DNA of 50,355 bases from Balneolia bacterium (GTDB lineage Bacteria; Bacteroidota; Rhodothermia; Balneolales; Cyclonatronaceae), in the NCBI GenBank assembly GCA_003566635.1, contig PXCK01000112.1:1-50355 (forward strand). Reading direction: 5' to 3'. Every line of letters begins with the position of its first letter. Within the stretch, counting starts at the first letter, position 1. Both the position numbers and the translations under genes were made by a program. The notes below the pieces were generated by a model, which was not told the DNA's origin, searched no databases, and saw only the letters and a list, made by a program, of their open reading frames with translations. Shown piece after piece: positions 1 to 9,696 of this stretch.

Positions 1-1
1 A

Positions 2-229
2 ATGCGCATGAAAGCGAGCCGCATATTAGTCAATCAGCCGTCTGCAACAAGTAGCGGTGGAGCTAGACATAATAGATTGACACCAACAACTACACTCGGT
101 TGTGGAAGTTGGGGTGGCAATATAACATCTGATAATATTTCAGCAAATCACTTGATAAATAAAAAAAGGTTGGCTTTTAGAGTTAGGGTCCCACTTGACA
201 CCGAACACCTTTTTAATGAAAATGCTTAA
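2..229 (+). CDS. Aldehyde dehydrogenase, CoA-acylating-like, C-terminal fragment (5' end outside window)
   Basis: Translation ILVNQPSA...LTPTTTLGCGSWGGNITSDNISANHLINKKRLAF resembles the C-terminal region of AdhE-type/acylating aldehyde dehydrogenases; frame open to the window edge; followed by an Fe-ADH. Confidence 0.7.
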   Translation: MRMKASRILVNQPSATSSGGARHNRLTPTTTLGCGSWGGNITSDNISANHLINKKRLAFRVRVPLDTEHLFNENA

Positions 230-256
230 TCGATACAACAGAACCACTTTTTTAAA

Positions 257-1405
257 ATGAAGACATATAAGATTCCTGAAATATTAGCATATCCGGGTGC
301 TATCAATCAACTTTTGATGGTCTCAAAAAGATACAATGCAAAACGTGTTTTAATTTTCTCTGACCTTGGAGTTTCTAAAGCCGGTATTGTAGACTTAATC
401 AGTGATTTATTCAAAGAAAAGCAAGTTGAAACCCTGGTCGAGTCGAGCATTGATAAAGAGCCCTCAACATCATTTATTGAGTCTATCACTCAGCGCCTCG
501 AAAATTACGACCCGAACCTCATAATTGCTGTAGGTGGCGGAACCCCAATTGATGCAGCTAAAGCAATTTCAATTTGTTTAAAAACAAAAAAAACAGTTCA
601 TGACTTTTTCACCCCTGATAATTGCACGAAAAAAGGAATACCCATCATTGCTATCCCTACTACAGCAGGAACAGGCAGTGAAGTAACCCCTATATCTGTA
701 CTCACTGATAATAGAGACTCAATAAAAAAGGCCATTGTCTCTCCTTTCATTATTCCAGATACTGCAATATTAGACGCTAACCTTACATTAAAAATGCCCC
801 CACATGTAACTGCTTTTAGTGGTATGGATGCGCTCACTCATGCAATTGAGTCTTACACATCACCAAAAGCTAATGATTTCACTAAAATGTTCTCTCTTAA
901 AGCAATAAAACTTATTAGTGAAAATTTAAAAGTCGTAGTCAATGAAGGCAACAATTATGATGCACGAAACGGAATGTTACTTGGCAGTCTATATGCAGGT
1001 ATAGGTTTTTCTAATGCCGGGGTTGCTGCCGTTCATGCACTTGCATATCCTGTTGGTGGATTGTTTGATGTACCACATGGTATGGCCAATACACTTCTAC
1101 TTCCTTATGTAATGGAGTTTAACCTTGACAAGTGTAATGATACCTATAAAATAATTGCTGAAAAGATGCTTAAAAAATCAAATGTATCTGCACAAGATGC
1201 CATAGAATTTGTAAAGAGATTAGCCTTAGACTGCGGGGTTGATGATACCTTAAAAACCGTTGGAATTCCTGAAAATAAACTTGCATTTATGGCAAAAGAA
1301 GCTTGTTCTATTTCAAGATTAATGGATAATAACCCGAAAACTATTTCTACATCTGAAGCAGAAATGATCTATAAACGAGCTTATAATTCAAGAGCCCAAA
1401 TTTAA
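257..1405 (+). CDS. Iron-containing alcohol dehydrogenase
   Basis: GGGTPIDAAKA, PTTAGTGSEVTP, FSGMDALTHAIESY and HALAYPVGGLFDVPHGMANTLLLP motifs typical of group III Fe-ADH. Confidence 0.9.
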   Translation: MKTYKIPEILAYPGAINQLLMVSKRYNAKRVLIFSDLGVSKAGIVDLISDLFKEKQVETLVESSIDKEPSTSFIESITQRLENYDPNLIIAVGGGTPIDAAKAISICLKTKKTVHDFFTPDNCTKKGIPIIAIPTTAGTGSEVTPISVLTDNRDSIKKAIVSPFIIPDTAILDANLTLKMPPHVTAFSGMDALTHAIESYTSPKANDFTKMFSLKAIKLISENLKVVVNEGNNYDARNGMLLGSLYAGIGFSNAGVAAVHALAYPVGGLFDVPHGMANTLLLPYVMEFNLDKCNDTYKIIAEKMLKKSNVSAQDAIEFVKRLALDCGVDDTLKTVGIPENKLAFMAKEACSISRLMDNNPKTISTSEAEMIYKRAYNSRAQI

Positions 1406-1432
1406 CCCGAACTATTCACGAAAGTATGAAAC

Positions 1433-3442
1433 TCATCTCAAAAGCAACGCTTTTTGGACATCTGTACCAGACGGATGCACCAACCTTATAAAATATACTC
1501 CCGATGCTAAGCCGGTAGCATCCCATGTAAAAGTGTAGAATCCGCTTAAGAATGTGGAGTTCACCACCTCCCGTACAAACCGACCTTGGGTATCATAAAT
1601 TTGGATGCGTATTTCACCGGGCTCCGCAACCTGAACAGGAATGTTAGTTGACGGGTTGAAGGGATTCGGGTAATTTTGCAATAGTCGGGTTGATGTAGGC
1701 AACTGAGTCGATAAATCGTCGAAACTACCAGCGAATACATCCTTGGAACCAATAATGTAATGATTATCTCTGTCTAAAACGGGCACGCCCGGCATTGCAG
1801 GCAATAGTATTTCGGTTTCAAAAGGATAAACATCCGGAGTAAAAACAAGGGTTGTATCGGGCAAGCCATCAAGTGGAACCGTTAATTCCAGCGGGATGTG
1901 GTACGAAAAGTTTCCGGGGGCTGATGGAGTCATTTCAAAACGAACCTTTAAGTTAAAAGCGCCGGAACTTATAGGCCTGGTTGCATATCGCACTAAATAT
2001 TCCGGAAATCCATTGCCAAAAATCCATGCATCAAAAAAATCTGTCCAATCCAAACCGGTCACATCGTTCAAAACATCTAAAAAGTCATTCGTGCTAACCA
2101 TTCCATATCGGAAAGGTCCATTCATATAAGAGCGAATCACATCAAAAAAAATAGCATCACCCAATATTCTGCGAATCATATGCAGAACCATTCCCGGCTT
2201 GGCATAGGATGTTTCATAGCGAAAAATTCGTTGGACACTTTGGTTTGGTAAATCAGGAAATATTTCATTCGTAGGCACAAAAATCATCCCATCCCGTATT
2301 CGTGTTGAGATTTCAACGAACTGCCGCCGCCAATCACGAAATGCATCATCTCCGTCAAACGCTTCTACAACCAATCCTTCAGCATAGGTGGCAAAACCTT
2401 CATTTAACCATATATCTTCCCATCCGACACAGGTGAGTGCATTTCCAAACCATTGATGCGCTAGTTCGTGAGCTACAAGATTTCGGTTGAAGTTATTCAT
2501 GGAGCTTAATGTTTGATGTTCCATACCTCCACCTCGTTTAAACATGGCGTGACCGTATTTTTCATTGATAAAAGGATACTCACCGAATAAATCAGAAAAC
2601 AATTCCAGCATATCAATAGTTAGGGCCGCTTGTTGGCGAATCAAAGCCTCATTTGCCGATTTATAAATATAATTTACGACTTCCATAGAATCGGATTCGG
2701 AATAGTGGAACCAGTCAGAAAACACATTATAGTCGGCTATTGCCAATGAAATTAAATAGTGAGAAATAGGATAACGGGATTTCCAGTGCCATTTTTTTCG
2801 GTTATCGCTTAATTCCTCAACACTGTGAAGTAGTCCATTTGACCCAAGTTTTAGATTATCGGGAATGGTTATTATTACATCTGATGAATCCGCTTTGTAG
2901 GATGGATCGTTTTTGTTGGGGAACCAATCTCTGGCGCCAAATGGCTGACTGAGAGTATATATTGCAGGACTACCCGAATCGCTTGTAAACACAAAGCTCC
3001 CATTTTGGCTGTTCCCCGGTCGACCTGAATAATGCACTCTTAAGGGCACTTCTGTCCCGGGCTGTCTCTCTTGCCCTAAATCAATCAATAGTACGAAATT
3101 CCCAAACTCCGTTGCTCTTGAAAACGATAAGTCAGAATTTAATTCAAGGTTTTGAATTGAGCTTACAATTAGTGAGGGAGAAAGTTCGAGTGCTATATAT
3201 CTGCTATCATCCTTTAAACGAATGGTTACATCTGCAGAACCTGCAATTTCTTCCTGTTCAGGAAAAATTTCCAGATTTAATCCGTAGTAGGTTACAGAAA
3301 AGTCTTGGTGGGGCAGTTGGTTGAAAGAAGCTTCGAAAAGCGATAGTGCTGCTTTCTTTTCATACGTCCATGCTTCCTGGGCAGTAGCCGAAGGCAACCA
3401 CACGAACAGCATTATCAAAAAAGCTACTTTACACTTTATCAC
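1433..3442 (-). CDS. M1 family aminopeptidase with C-terminal T9SS type A sorting domain
   Basis: HELAHQWFGN (HEXXH) plus GGGMEHQTLSSM; C-terminus LLQNYPNPFNPSTNIPVQV...GVYFIRLVHPSG...KALLLR; N-terminal signal peptide. Confidence 0.93.
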   Translation of the reverse strand: MIKCKVAFLIMLFVWLPSATAQEAWTYEKKAALSLFEASFNQLPHQDFSVTYYGLNLEIFPEQEEIAGSADVTIRLKDDSRYIALELSPSLIVSSIQNLELNSDLSFSRATEFGNFVLLIDLGQERQPGTEVPLRVHYSGRPGNSQNGSFVFTSDSGSPAIYTLSQPFGARDWFPNKNDPSYKADSSDVIITIPDNLKLGSNGLLHSVEELSDNRKKWHWKSRYPISHYLISLAIADYNVFSDWFHYSESDSMEVVNYIYKSANEALIRQQAALTIDMLELFSDLFGEYPFINEKYGHAMFKRGGGMEHQTLSSMNNFNRNLVAHELAHQWFGNALTCVGWEDIWLNEGFATYAEGLVVEAFDGDDAFRDWRRQFVEISTRIRDGMIFVPTNEIFPDLPNQSVQRIFRYETSYAKPGMVLHMIRRILGDAIFFDVIRSYMNGPFRYGMVSTNDFLDVLNDVTGLDWTDFFDAWIFGNGFPEYLVRYATRPISSGAFNLKVRFEMTPSAPGNFSYHIPLELTVPLDGLPDTTLVFTPDVYPFETEILLPAMPGVPVLDRDNHYIIGSKDVFAGSFDDLSTQLPTSTRLLQNYPNPFNPSTNIPVQVAEPGEIRIQIYDTQGRFVREVVNSTFLSGFYTFTWDATGLASGVYFIRLVHPSGTDVQKALLLR

Positions 3443-3469
3443 TTCATTTCAAAATTGGATTCGTTATTG

Positions 3470-4648
3470 TTAAACCCCACCCATTAGCGGCTCGTTCGAT
3501 GCACGAATACTGCTGTTTGGTAAACCATCGGGGTGTTTCTCTTTTACCAAGTTAATAGCATCGAGTACCATTTCAAGGTGTTTTTCTTTAGAGTTTTGAT
3601 AAAAACTCTGAGCCGCACCACTCAATTTTGGTTTACCATGTAAAGGCTTATCACTCACGCATAATAACGTTGCATTTGGTATTCTATACCTGAAACCATT
3701 TGTGGCAATGGTAGCAGATTCCATATCAATGGCAATACTACGACTGGTGTGTATTTCCTCTATCGTTCTTTTCTTAGCAAATTCCCAGTTTCGGTTGGCC
3801 GTTGTGTAAACCGTACCAACTCTGTAATTCATACTATACTTTTCGAGTATATCTCTTAAGAAGATGTTTAGGATATAATTTGGAATAATTGGTACACTCA
3901 AAGGAATGTCTTCATCCAACACATAGTCAGAACGCATATAGCCGGAAGCAAGCACAAAATCCCCAATTTCCTGATGATTTCGCAACCCACCACAGTGCCC
4001 AACCATTACCATTAGGTCCGGTCGTAATACGGCAATATGATCTGAGCAAGTCTTAGCATTTGATGGTCCAACCCCAATATTCACCAATGTTACACCGGCG
4101 TTTTTATCCATTTTGTAGTGATATGCCGGCATCTGTACACCTTCACGAACGGGTGTTACACAGTCGGGAAATTTTTGCTTAAAAACTTCCACGTGCATGT
4201 CATAGTTGGTGAATAAAATATAGCGCTGAAAGTCTTCGGCTTTAGTACCGGAATAGTGTTCAAGCCTGTCCAAGCTTAAATCAATACGTTCCGGCCGATG
4301 TAGGAATAATTTTTTTTGAGTAAAATCCCATTCATCTTCATCTAAAGAATCTAAAAGTGTTGGCGTATTTAATTCAATTTTTGGTCTTGATGACACGACC
4401 CGAATGGAAGCACCTTCACTTATTAATTTTGTAAACTCTCGTTTTAAATACCAACGATAAACGCGGGGTTTGGCAAATTCTCCGGCTATTTCGGGGTTAT
4501 GTTCCGACCAATTACGAATAACTACAACTTTTGGGTAATACCCTTCACTATAAATTTGCTCCATACAGTCGCATGCCTGTTCAACCGCTAAATTTATTTC
4601 TTCGGGAGTGGCATTTTGAGTTTTAATATATTCGAATGACTTGTTCAT
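3470..4648 (-). CDS. amn: AMP nucleosidase
   Basis: Full-length similarity by eye: MVMVGHCGGLRNHQEIGDFVLASGYMRSDYVLDEDIP, IAIDMESATIATNGFRYRIP, LLCVSDKPLHGKPKL. Confidence 0.9.
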   Translation of the reverse strand: MNKSFEYIKTQNATPEEINLAVEQACDCMEQIYSEGYYPKVVVIRNWSEHNPEIAGEFAKPRVYRWYLKREFTKLISEGASIRVVSSRPKIELNTPTLLDSLDEDEWDFTQKKLFLHRPERIDLSLDRLEHYSGTKAEDFQRYILFTNYDMHVEVFKQKFPDCVTPVREGVQMPAYHYKMDKNAGVTLVNIGVGPSNAKTCSDHIAVLRPDLMVMVGHCGGLRNHQEIGDFVLASGYMRSDYVLDEDIPLSVPIIPNYILNIFLRDILEKYSMNYRVGTVYTTANRNWEFAKKRTIEEIHTSRSIAIDMESATIATNGFRYRIPNATLLCVSDKPLHGKPKLSGAAQSFYQNSKEKHLEMVLDAINLVKEKHPDGLPNSSIRASNEPLMGGV

Positions 4649-4727
4649 TTGTAGTTTTTAAAAATAATTTCTGATTAAAATCGGATAATACTAACTTGAA
4701 GGTTTCTGAAAATAAGAATTAATCTGA

Positions 4728-5312
4728 ATGAATACCGATAAGAAGCAAATTAAGTCGTCAACTATTGAAAAATGGGTAGTAAGTGAAAGGCAAAAGCTAC
4801 TTGACACGCCTGTGTTTAACATTCTCAGCCATCGTTCTACACTCGAAGCAGCCGGTAAGTCAGGTACCTTTTATACAATTGATGCCCCGGACTGGGTAAA
4901 TATTATTGCACTAACCACCGATCAAAAAGTGATTCTTGTAGAACAATACCGTTTTGGAAACGAGCAAATAAGCCTTGAAATTCCCGGTGGCATGGTAGAC
5001 AAAGGAGATCCAGACCCTATAGAAAGTGCTAAACGAGAGCTTGCAGAGGAAACCGGTTACAGTACAAAAAAATGGACAAAATTGGGGAAAGTTGCGGTAA
5101 ATCCTGCCATCTTTACCAACTATTGCCATCTGTATTTGGCAGAAGATTGTACACTTAAATATGAACAAGCGCCCGACGAACACGAAATCATTCACGTGCA
5201 TACAATACAGTTACCGGAATTCATGCAGATGGTAAAAACCGGGGAAATAGATCATTCTTTGGTTGTGGCTGCTGTAAGTCAGTATATATTATGGAAAATG
5301 GATAAGTCATAG
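4728..5312 (+). CDS. NUDIX hydrolase
   Basis: Nudix box GGMVDKGDPDPIESAKRELAEETGY. Confidence 0.9.
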   Translation: MNTDKKQIKSSTIEKWVVSERQKLLDTPVFNILSHRSTLEAAGKSGTFYTIDAPDWVNIIALTTDQKVILVEQYRFGNEQISLEIPGGMVDKGDPDPIESAKRELAEETGYSTKKWTKLGKVAVNPAIFTNYCHLYLAEDCTLKYEQAPDEHEIIHVHTIQLPEFMQMVKTGEIDHSLVVAAVSQYILWKMDKS

Positions 5313-5519
5313 TTGGCATGAGTGGATATAATATTCTGCTGTTCCCTGTTTCTGCTTCTTTACAGGAAGGCACTAACAGCAGATATCTGAATCTGCCACG
5401 CTTTGGGTAGATTAGCCCAAGTTGACTGCTACCCTGTATTTCATTTTGAAATTCACCCTCCTCTTAACAATCAATATTTTTTTTGAAAAAGGTTGCATTT
5501 ATGGAAAAAAGCCTTTATC

Positions 5520-5539
5520 ATATAACCAATCAGTTATAT
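5520..5539. promoter_or_regulatory. Palindromic operator candidate ATATAAC-N6-GTTATAT upstream of the sulfur operon
   Basis: Perfect 7-bp inverted repeat with 6-nt spacer, about 40 nt upstream of the YeeE/YedE start. Confidence 0.4.
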
Positions 5540-5576
5540 AGTTATTTACTAACACAATTAAACTCTTTAATTATCA

Positions 5577-6134
5577 ATGGATTTTTTAACTCAACCCTGG
5601 CCCTGGTATGTTGCCGGTCCTGTTATTGGTCTTTTCATTCCCTTTTTATTAATTACGGCCAATAAAGCTTTAGGTATTTCATCAAGTCTACGCCATGCGT
5701 GTGCGGCTTGTGTTCCCGCTAAAGTTCCTTTTTTCGATTATGATTGGAAAAAAGACGGAAGCTGGAATTTGTTATTTGTACTAGGTGTAGTTATTGGTGG
5801 CGTCTTGGGCGGTTTTGTATTTGCCAATCCCGATCCGATTAACCTTTCACAATCAACCATAAGTGATCTAAGCGAACTCGGAATAACCAATTTTAACGGA
5901 CTTGTTCCGGCAGAAATTTTTAATTGGAGCTTCGTATTTACACTTCCGGGATTCATCATTCTTGGAATTGGTGGGTTTCTTGTTGGCTTTGGAGCACGTT
6001 ATGCCGGTGGCTGTACATCCGGTCATGCGATTAGCGGTTTATCAAACCTTCAACTCGCTTCATTATTTGCCGTTATAGGCTTTTTCACCGGCGGTTTAAT
6101 TATCACTCACCTTATTTACCCAATTTTATTTTAA
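5577..6134 (+). CDS. YeeE/YedE (PmpA-like) sulfur transport protein, first half
   Basis: Multi-[11 protein letters not shown] and [17 protein letters not shown] motifs. Confidence 0.85.
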   Translation: MDFLTQPWPWYVAGPVIGLFIPFLLITANKALGISSSLRHACAACVPAKVPFFDYDWKKDGSWNLLFVLGVVIGGVLGGFVFANPDPINLSQSTISDLSELGITNFNGLVPAEIFNWSFVFTLPGFIILGIGGFLVGFGARYAGGCTSGHAISGLSNLQLASLFAVIGFFTGGLIITHLIYPILF

Positions 6135-6145
6135 GAGGCAGATAG

Positions 6146-6553
6146 ATGAAATATTTATTATTTGGAACAGCATTTGGATTTGTATTGATGAAAGCAGAAG
6201 TAATTTCCTGGTTTAGAATTCAGGAAATGTTTCGCTTTCAAGATTTTCACATGTATGGAATTATAGGTTCTGCAATTCTTGTAGGTATAATTTCTATACA
6301 AATTATTAAGCGTCTTGGAGTTAAAGATATTTACGGCAATCCTATTAAACTTTCTGATAAAGATCCATCGCAGATAAAGCGATATTTGATAGGAGGCTCG
6401 TTATTTGGATTTGGTTGGGCACTGACCGGCGCATGTCCCGGACCATTATTTGCGCTTCTTGGTAGCGGCATAACTGTAATATTGGTACCTATATTTTTTG
6501 CTCTGGTTGGTACCTGGGTATATGGATATTTACAGCCGAAATTGCCCCACTAA
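6146..6553 (+). CDS. YeeE/YedE (PmpB/DUF6691-like) sulfur transport protein, second half
   Basis: GGSLFGFGWALTGACPGPLFALLGSG motif; immediately follows the first half. Confidence 0.85.
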   Translation: MKYLLFGTAFGFVLMKAEVISWFRIQEMFRFQDFHMYGIIGSAILVGIISIQIIKRLGVKDIYGNPIKLSDKDPSQIKRYLIGGSLFGFGWALTGACPGPLFALLGSGITVILVPIFFALVGTWVYGYLQPKLPH

Positions 6554-6607
6554 TCCCAAAAAAGATTTTAAAATTAAACAAACAACAACTAAACAGAGGA
6601 TAAAACC

Positions 6608-8032
6608 ATGTTTTTCAAACAAGTATTCGAACCAAAATTAGCACAGTATGCTTATGTAATCGGTTGCCAAAAAACCGGTGAAGCTGTAGTTATCGATCCA
6701 ATGAGAAATGTAGATCAATACTACAAAATCGCTGCAAAAGAAGGCCTAACCATTACCCATGCTGCTGATACACACATCCACGCCGATTATATTTCGGGTT
6801 TGCGCGAATTTGCCGAAAGAGGTGTTAAAGTCTATGCCAGCGACGAAGGCGGCAAAGATTGGAGCTACGAGTGGTTAAAAGGTAGTAACTATAACTATGA
6901 GCTTATCAAAGATGGATTCGAGTTTATGGTTGGTAATATCAAAATAAAAGCTATTCATACACCGGGTCACACACCTGAGCACTTAATCTATAGTGTTACC
7001 GATATGGGTGGTGGTGCTGAAGAACCAATGGGAATTGCAACCGGTGATTTTGTTTTTGTTGGTGATGTTGGTCGCCCCGACCTACTTGAATCAGCTGCAG
7101 GTCAGGCAAATGTAATGGAACCTTCTGCAAGAACCTTGTATAAATCACTCGAAAAATTCAACGAATTACCCGATTATATGCAAGTATGGCCCGGACACGG
7201 TGCAGGTAGTGCATGTGGGAAATCACTTGGTGCTGTACCGGATAGTACCGTTGGATACGAGAAGCGCTTTAACGGTTCTTTGAAGCATGCAACATCAGAA
7301 GATGATTTTGTGAAATTTATTCTTGATGGTCAGCCAGAGCCTCCTCTTTATTTTGCCCGCATGAAGCGCGACAATAAAATAGGTCCTGCTGTCTTAGGTA
7401 CTTTACCAACGGTTAGCAAAGTAAGTGTAGAAGATGTTGCGAATGCAGTTAACGAAGACAATGTTGTAGTGTTAGATAGCAGAGAGCGTGCTGCGTTTAT
7501 GAATGCGCACCTACCAGGATCATACTTTGTGCCATTCGACAAGCAATATAACACCGTAGCCGGATCTTATGTAACCGAAAACGATACCATGTATTTGGTT
7601 ATTGATGAAGCAAACCTTGCTGGTGCAATCGAAGACTTAACAAATATCGGTCTGGATAACATTAAAGGATACATTACCCCTGCAGAGCTTGACGCTTATT
7701 TACAAAGCAGTGGTAAAGCAGCTTCAATTTCTCATAAGAGCTTCGAAAACTTCGCTACTCAATTGTCAGATTCCAACGTAACCGTTGTTGATGTGCGCAA
7801 GAAAAGCGAATTTGAAATCAGTCATATTCCGGGAGCATTAAACTTTGCTCACACACGTATAGCAGAAAACCTGGATAAACTACCTAAAAACGAAACGCTA
7901 CACGTGCATTGCCAAATGGGCGGAAGATCTGCCGTAGCAGCTGCCTTCCTTAAAGCACAAGGTTTTGATGTCGTTTTTATTGACGGTGATTACGAACTCT
8001 ATGAGAAAGCTAATCTCCCTGTAGAAGCATAA
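6608..8032 (+). CDS. MBL-fold metallohydrolase with two rhodanese domains (persulfide dioxygenase-like)
   Basis: THIHADYISG (THXHXDH-like), HTPGHTPEHLIY, VWPGHGAGSACGKSLG; C-terminal rhodanese loop CQMGGRS. Confidence 0.9.
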   Translation: MFFKQVFEPKLAQYAYVIGCQKTGEAVVIDPMRNVDQYYKIAAKEGLTITHAADTHIHADYISGLREFAERGVKVYASDEGGKDWSYEWLKGSNYNYELIKDGFEFMVGNIKIKAIHTPGHTPEHLIYSVTDMGGGAEEPMGIATGDFVFVGDVGRPDLLESAAGQANVMEPSARTLYKSLEKFNELPDYMQVWPGHGAGSACGKSLGAVPDSTVGYEKRFNGSLKHATSEDDFVKFILDGQPEPPLYFARMKRDNKIGPAVLGTLPTVSKVSVEDVANAVNEDNVVVLDSRERAAFMNAHLPGSYFVPFDKQYNTVAGSYVTENDTMYLVIDEANLAGAIEDLTNIGLDNIKGYITPAELDAYLQSSGKAASISHKSFENFATQLSDSNVTVVDVRKKSEFEISHIPGALNFAHTRIAENLDKLPKNETLHVHCQMGGRSAVAAAFLKAQGFDVVFIDGDYELYEKANLPVEA

Positions 8033-8066
8033 TCTTTTTTATTAAAAAGGATAAATAGTAGATGGT

Positions 8067-8102
8067 AAAGTCCCGGTAGCATTAGCTATCGGGACTTTTT
8101 TT
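8067..8102 (+). terminator. Rho-independent terminator after the sulfur operon
   Basis: AAGTCCCGGTAGC-ATTA-GCTATCGGGACTT followed by a T run. Confidence 0.85.
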
Positions 8103-8121
8103 GGTGAATAATCTAGATTAA
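8103..8121. repeat. Right-end remnant of TTAA repeat family (GTGAATAATCTAGATTAA)
   Basis: Matches the right terminus GTGAATAATCCRGRTTAA of the complete elements at 9418 and 31665. Confidence 0.6.
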
Positions 8122-8151
8122 ATTCACTTGCAATATTAAATAATTGGCAAT

Positions 8152-8181
8152 ATTATCAATAAAATATTCAATATTGATAAT
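8152..8181. promoter_or_regulatory. Inverted-repeat operator candidate ATTATCAATA-N10-TATTGATAAT
   Basis: Perfect 10-bp arms ending 4 nt before the likely ATG (8186) of the AbiEi-like gene. Confidence 0.5.
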
Positions 8182-8185
8182 TTTT

Positions 8186-8923
8186 ATGTCTGATGCTCTG
8201 AAAACCAATGCGTTAAAAGAATATTTTTCTGAATCGGATACTTTTAATGCCCATGACTTAGCTGAATTCTATAAACAGTATGATGGTAACTTAAACAATA
8301 ATACTCTCCTATCACGCATCTATAATTTGAAGCAAAAAGGCATTATTGCTTCAAAGGAAAGAGGTGCATTTACACTAGGTAACCGAAGTTTGTCGGCGTT
8401 TATCGAACACGGCTTGGCTTCTGATCTTTCCGAACAGCTCCAAACTCAATTCCCCCATATTAAACATTGTGTATGGAGCACTTCTTTATTAGACAAGTTA
8501 AGCGATTACATTGCTCCAATAGAGTTTATTCTTATAGAAACCGACAAGCAGGCTACAGAATCTGTATTTGATGAACTAAAAGTTAACGGGCCCGGTATTT
8601 TCCTTGAACCCGATCAGGTATTACTCGAGCGCTATATTCCCATGTTTGACAAACCGGTTATTATTCATCCCTTAATTAGTGAAGCTCCACTTGAATCAAA
8701 AAAGGGTCACCTTATTCCAACACCTGAAAAAATTATTGTAGACCTAATTTGTGAACCAGCATTATTTTCAGCTTGGCAAGGAACCGTTTTACGAGATATA
8801 GTTTCTACCATTTACAGTAAGCTTATAGTAAACAAAAGTGCTTTATTCAGGTATGCAAGAAGACGAAACCGTGAAGAAGAACTAAAGAAACTATTGAGAT
8901 CAACCAATTATCATCAATTATAG
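8186..8923 (+). CDS. AbiEi-like / DUF6577-type wHTH antitoxin-regulator homologue (start revised from 8144)
   Basis: N-terminal helix-turn-helix region (FNAHDLAEFYKQYDGNLNNNTLLSRIYNLKQKGIIASKERGAFTLG) and C-terminal PTPEKIIVDLICEP...RDIVSTIYSKLIVNKSALFRYARRRNREEEL reminiscent of AbiEi antitoxins. Confidence 0.6.
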   Translation: MSDALKTNALKEYFSESDTFNAHDLAEFYKQYDGNLNNNTLLSRIYNLKQKGIIASKERGAFTLGNRSLSAFIEHGLASDLSEQLQTQFPHIKHCVWSTSLLDKLSDYIAPIEFILIETDKQATESVFDELKVNGPGIFLEPDQVLLERYIPMFDKPVIIHPLISEAPLESKKGHLIPTPEKIIVDLICEPALFSAWQGTVLRDIVSTIYSKLIVNKSALFRYARRRNREEELKKLLRSTNYHQL

Positions 8924-8929
8924 TTGACA

Positions 8930-9421
8930 ATGTTATTAATTCAAAAAATCGGCAAAAAGTTATTTTTTATTAGTCTTATTTTTACAAGCAGCGGTTTTAT
9001 GTTTAACAGCATAGGCCAGTTTTCCGCCGGTCTTGGACTAGCAGCCGAAACAGATAACAATATGGCCGGATTACAAATTCATGCGAAGTACTTAGGAAAA
9101 AGTACGCCTCTTGGGTTTACTATTAATGGTGTATACTTTTTCCCGGAAGAGAGAGATGAAATCGAACTCGACGCCTGGGAAGCCAATTTAAACATCCAAT
9201 ATCATTTGGATGTACGATTTATTTTTAACCCTTATTTAATATCCGGAGTCCATTATTTTAGGCAAGAATTTGGTAATGAACATACTGATAGAATCGGATT
9301 CAATACAGGCTTTGGTTTGGAATCGGATTCAGACATTGTGCGTTTCTATTCCGAATTAATAGTAAGCATTAGTGAGCGAACCCGTTTTTTAGCAGCGGTT
9401 GGTTTACGTTTTCCCTTTTAA
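8930..9421 (+). CDS. Small outer-membrane beta-barrel-like protein
   Basis: Signal-like N-terminus, alternating amphipathic strands, ends in aromatic F (GLRFPF); ATG at 8930 preferred to the TTG at 8924. Confidence 0.55.
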   Translation: MLLIQKIGKKLFFISLIFTSSGFMFNSIGQFSAGLGLAAETDNNMAGLQIHAKYLGKSTPLGFTINGVYFFPEERDEIELDAWEANLNIQYHLDVRFIFNPYLISGVHYFRQEFGNEHTDRIGFNTGFGLESDSDIVRFYSELIVSISERTRFLAAVGLRFPF

Positions 9422-9678
9422 CCCGAATTATTCACGAAAGTATAAAATTAAACCTTATACTATTATAAATATTGTATTTAGAAAAATACCAAACTCACTC
9501 AAATTTGGGTGTGGTTAGGATGCTGCACTCCGAGCGAAGCGATTCCCACGCAGTGAAATTCCATGCTAGCTGCGTTGAAGATGAAAAAGTCATACTCAGG
9601 GTACTTAGGTACCTTTCCGCTGATTTTCCACCTTCGCCTTGCTACCAAGAAAATTTTTTGGTGAATAATCCGGGTTAA
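9418..9678. mobile_element. MITE-like TTAA element, complete (TTAA-CCCGAATTATTCAC ... GTGAATAATCCGGG-TTAA)
   Basis: Inverted termini flanked by TTAA on both sides; ~253-bp interior with no convincing CDS. Confidence 0.7.
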
Positions 9679-9696
9679 CACATAACTTTTTTCAAT

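Noticed and set aside
5483-5665. 60-aa ORF overlapping the start of the YeeE/YedE gene
   Set aside because: Out of frame with a strongly supported CDS and no homology.
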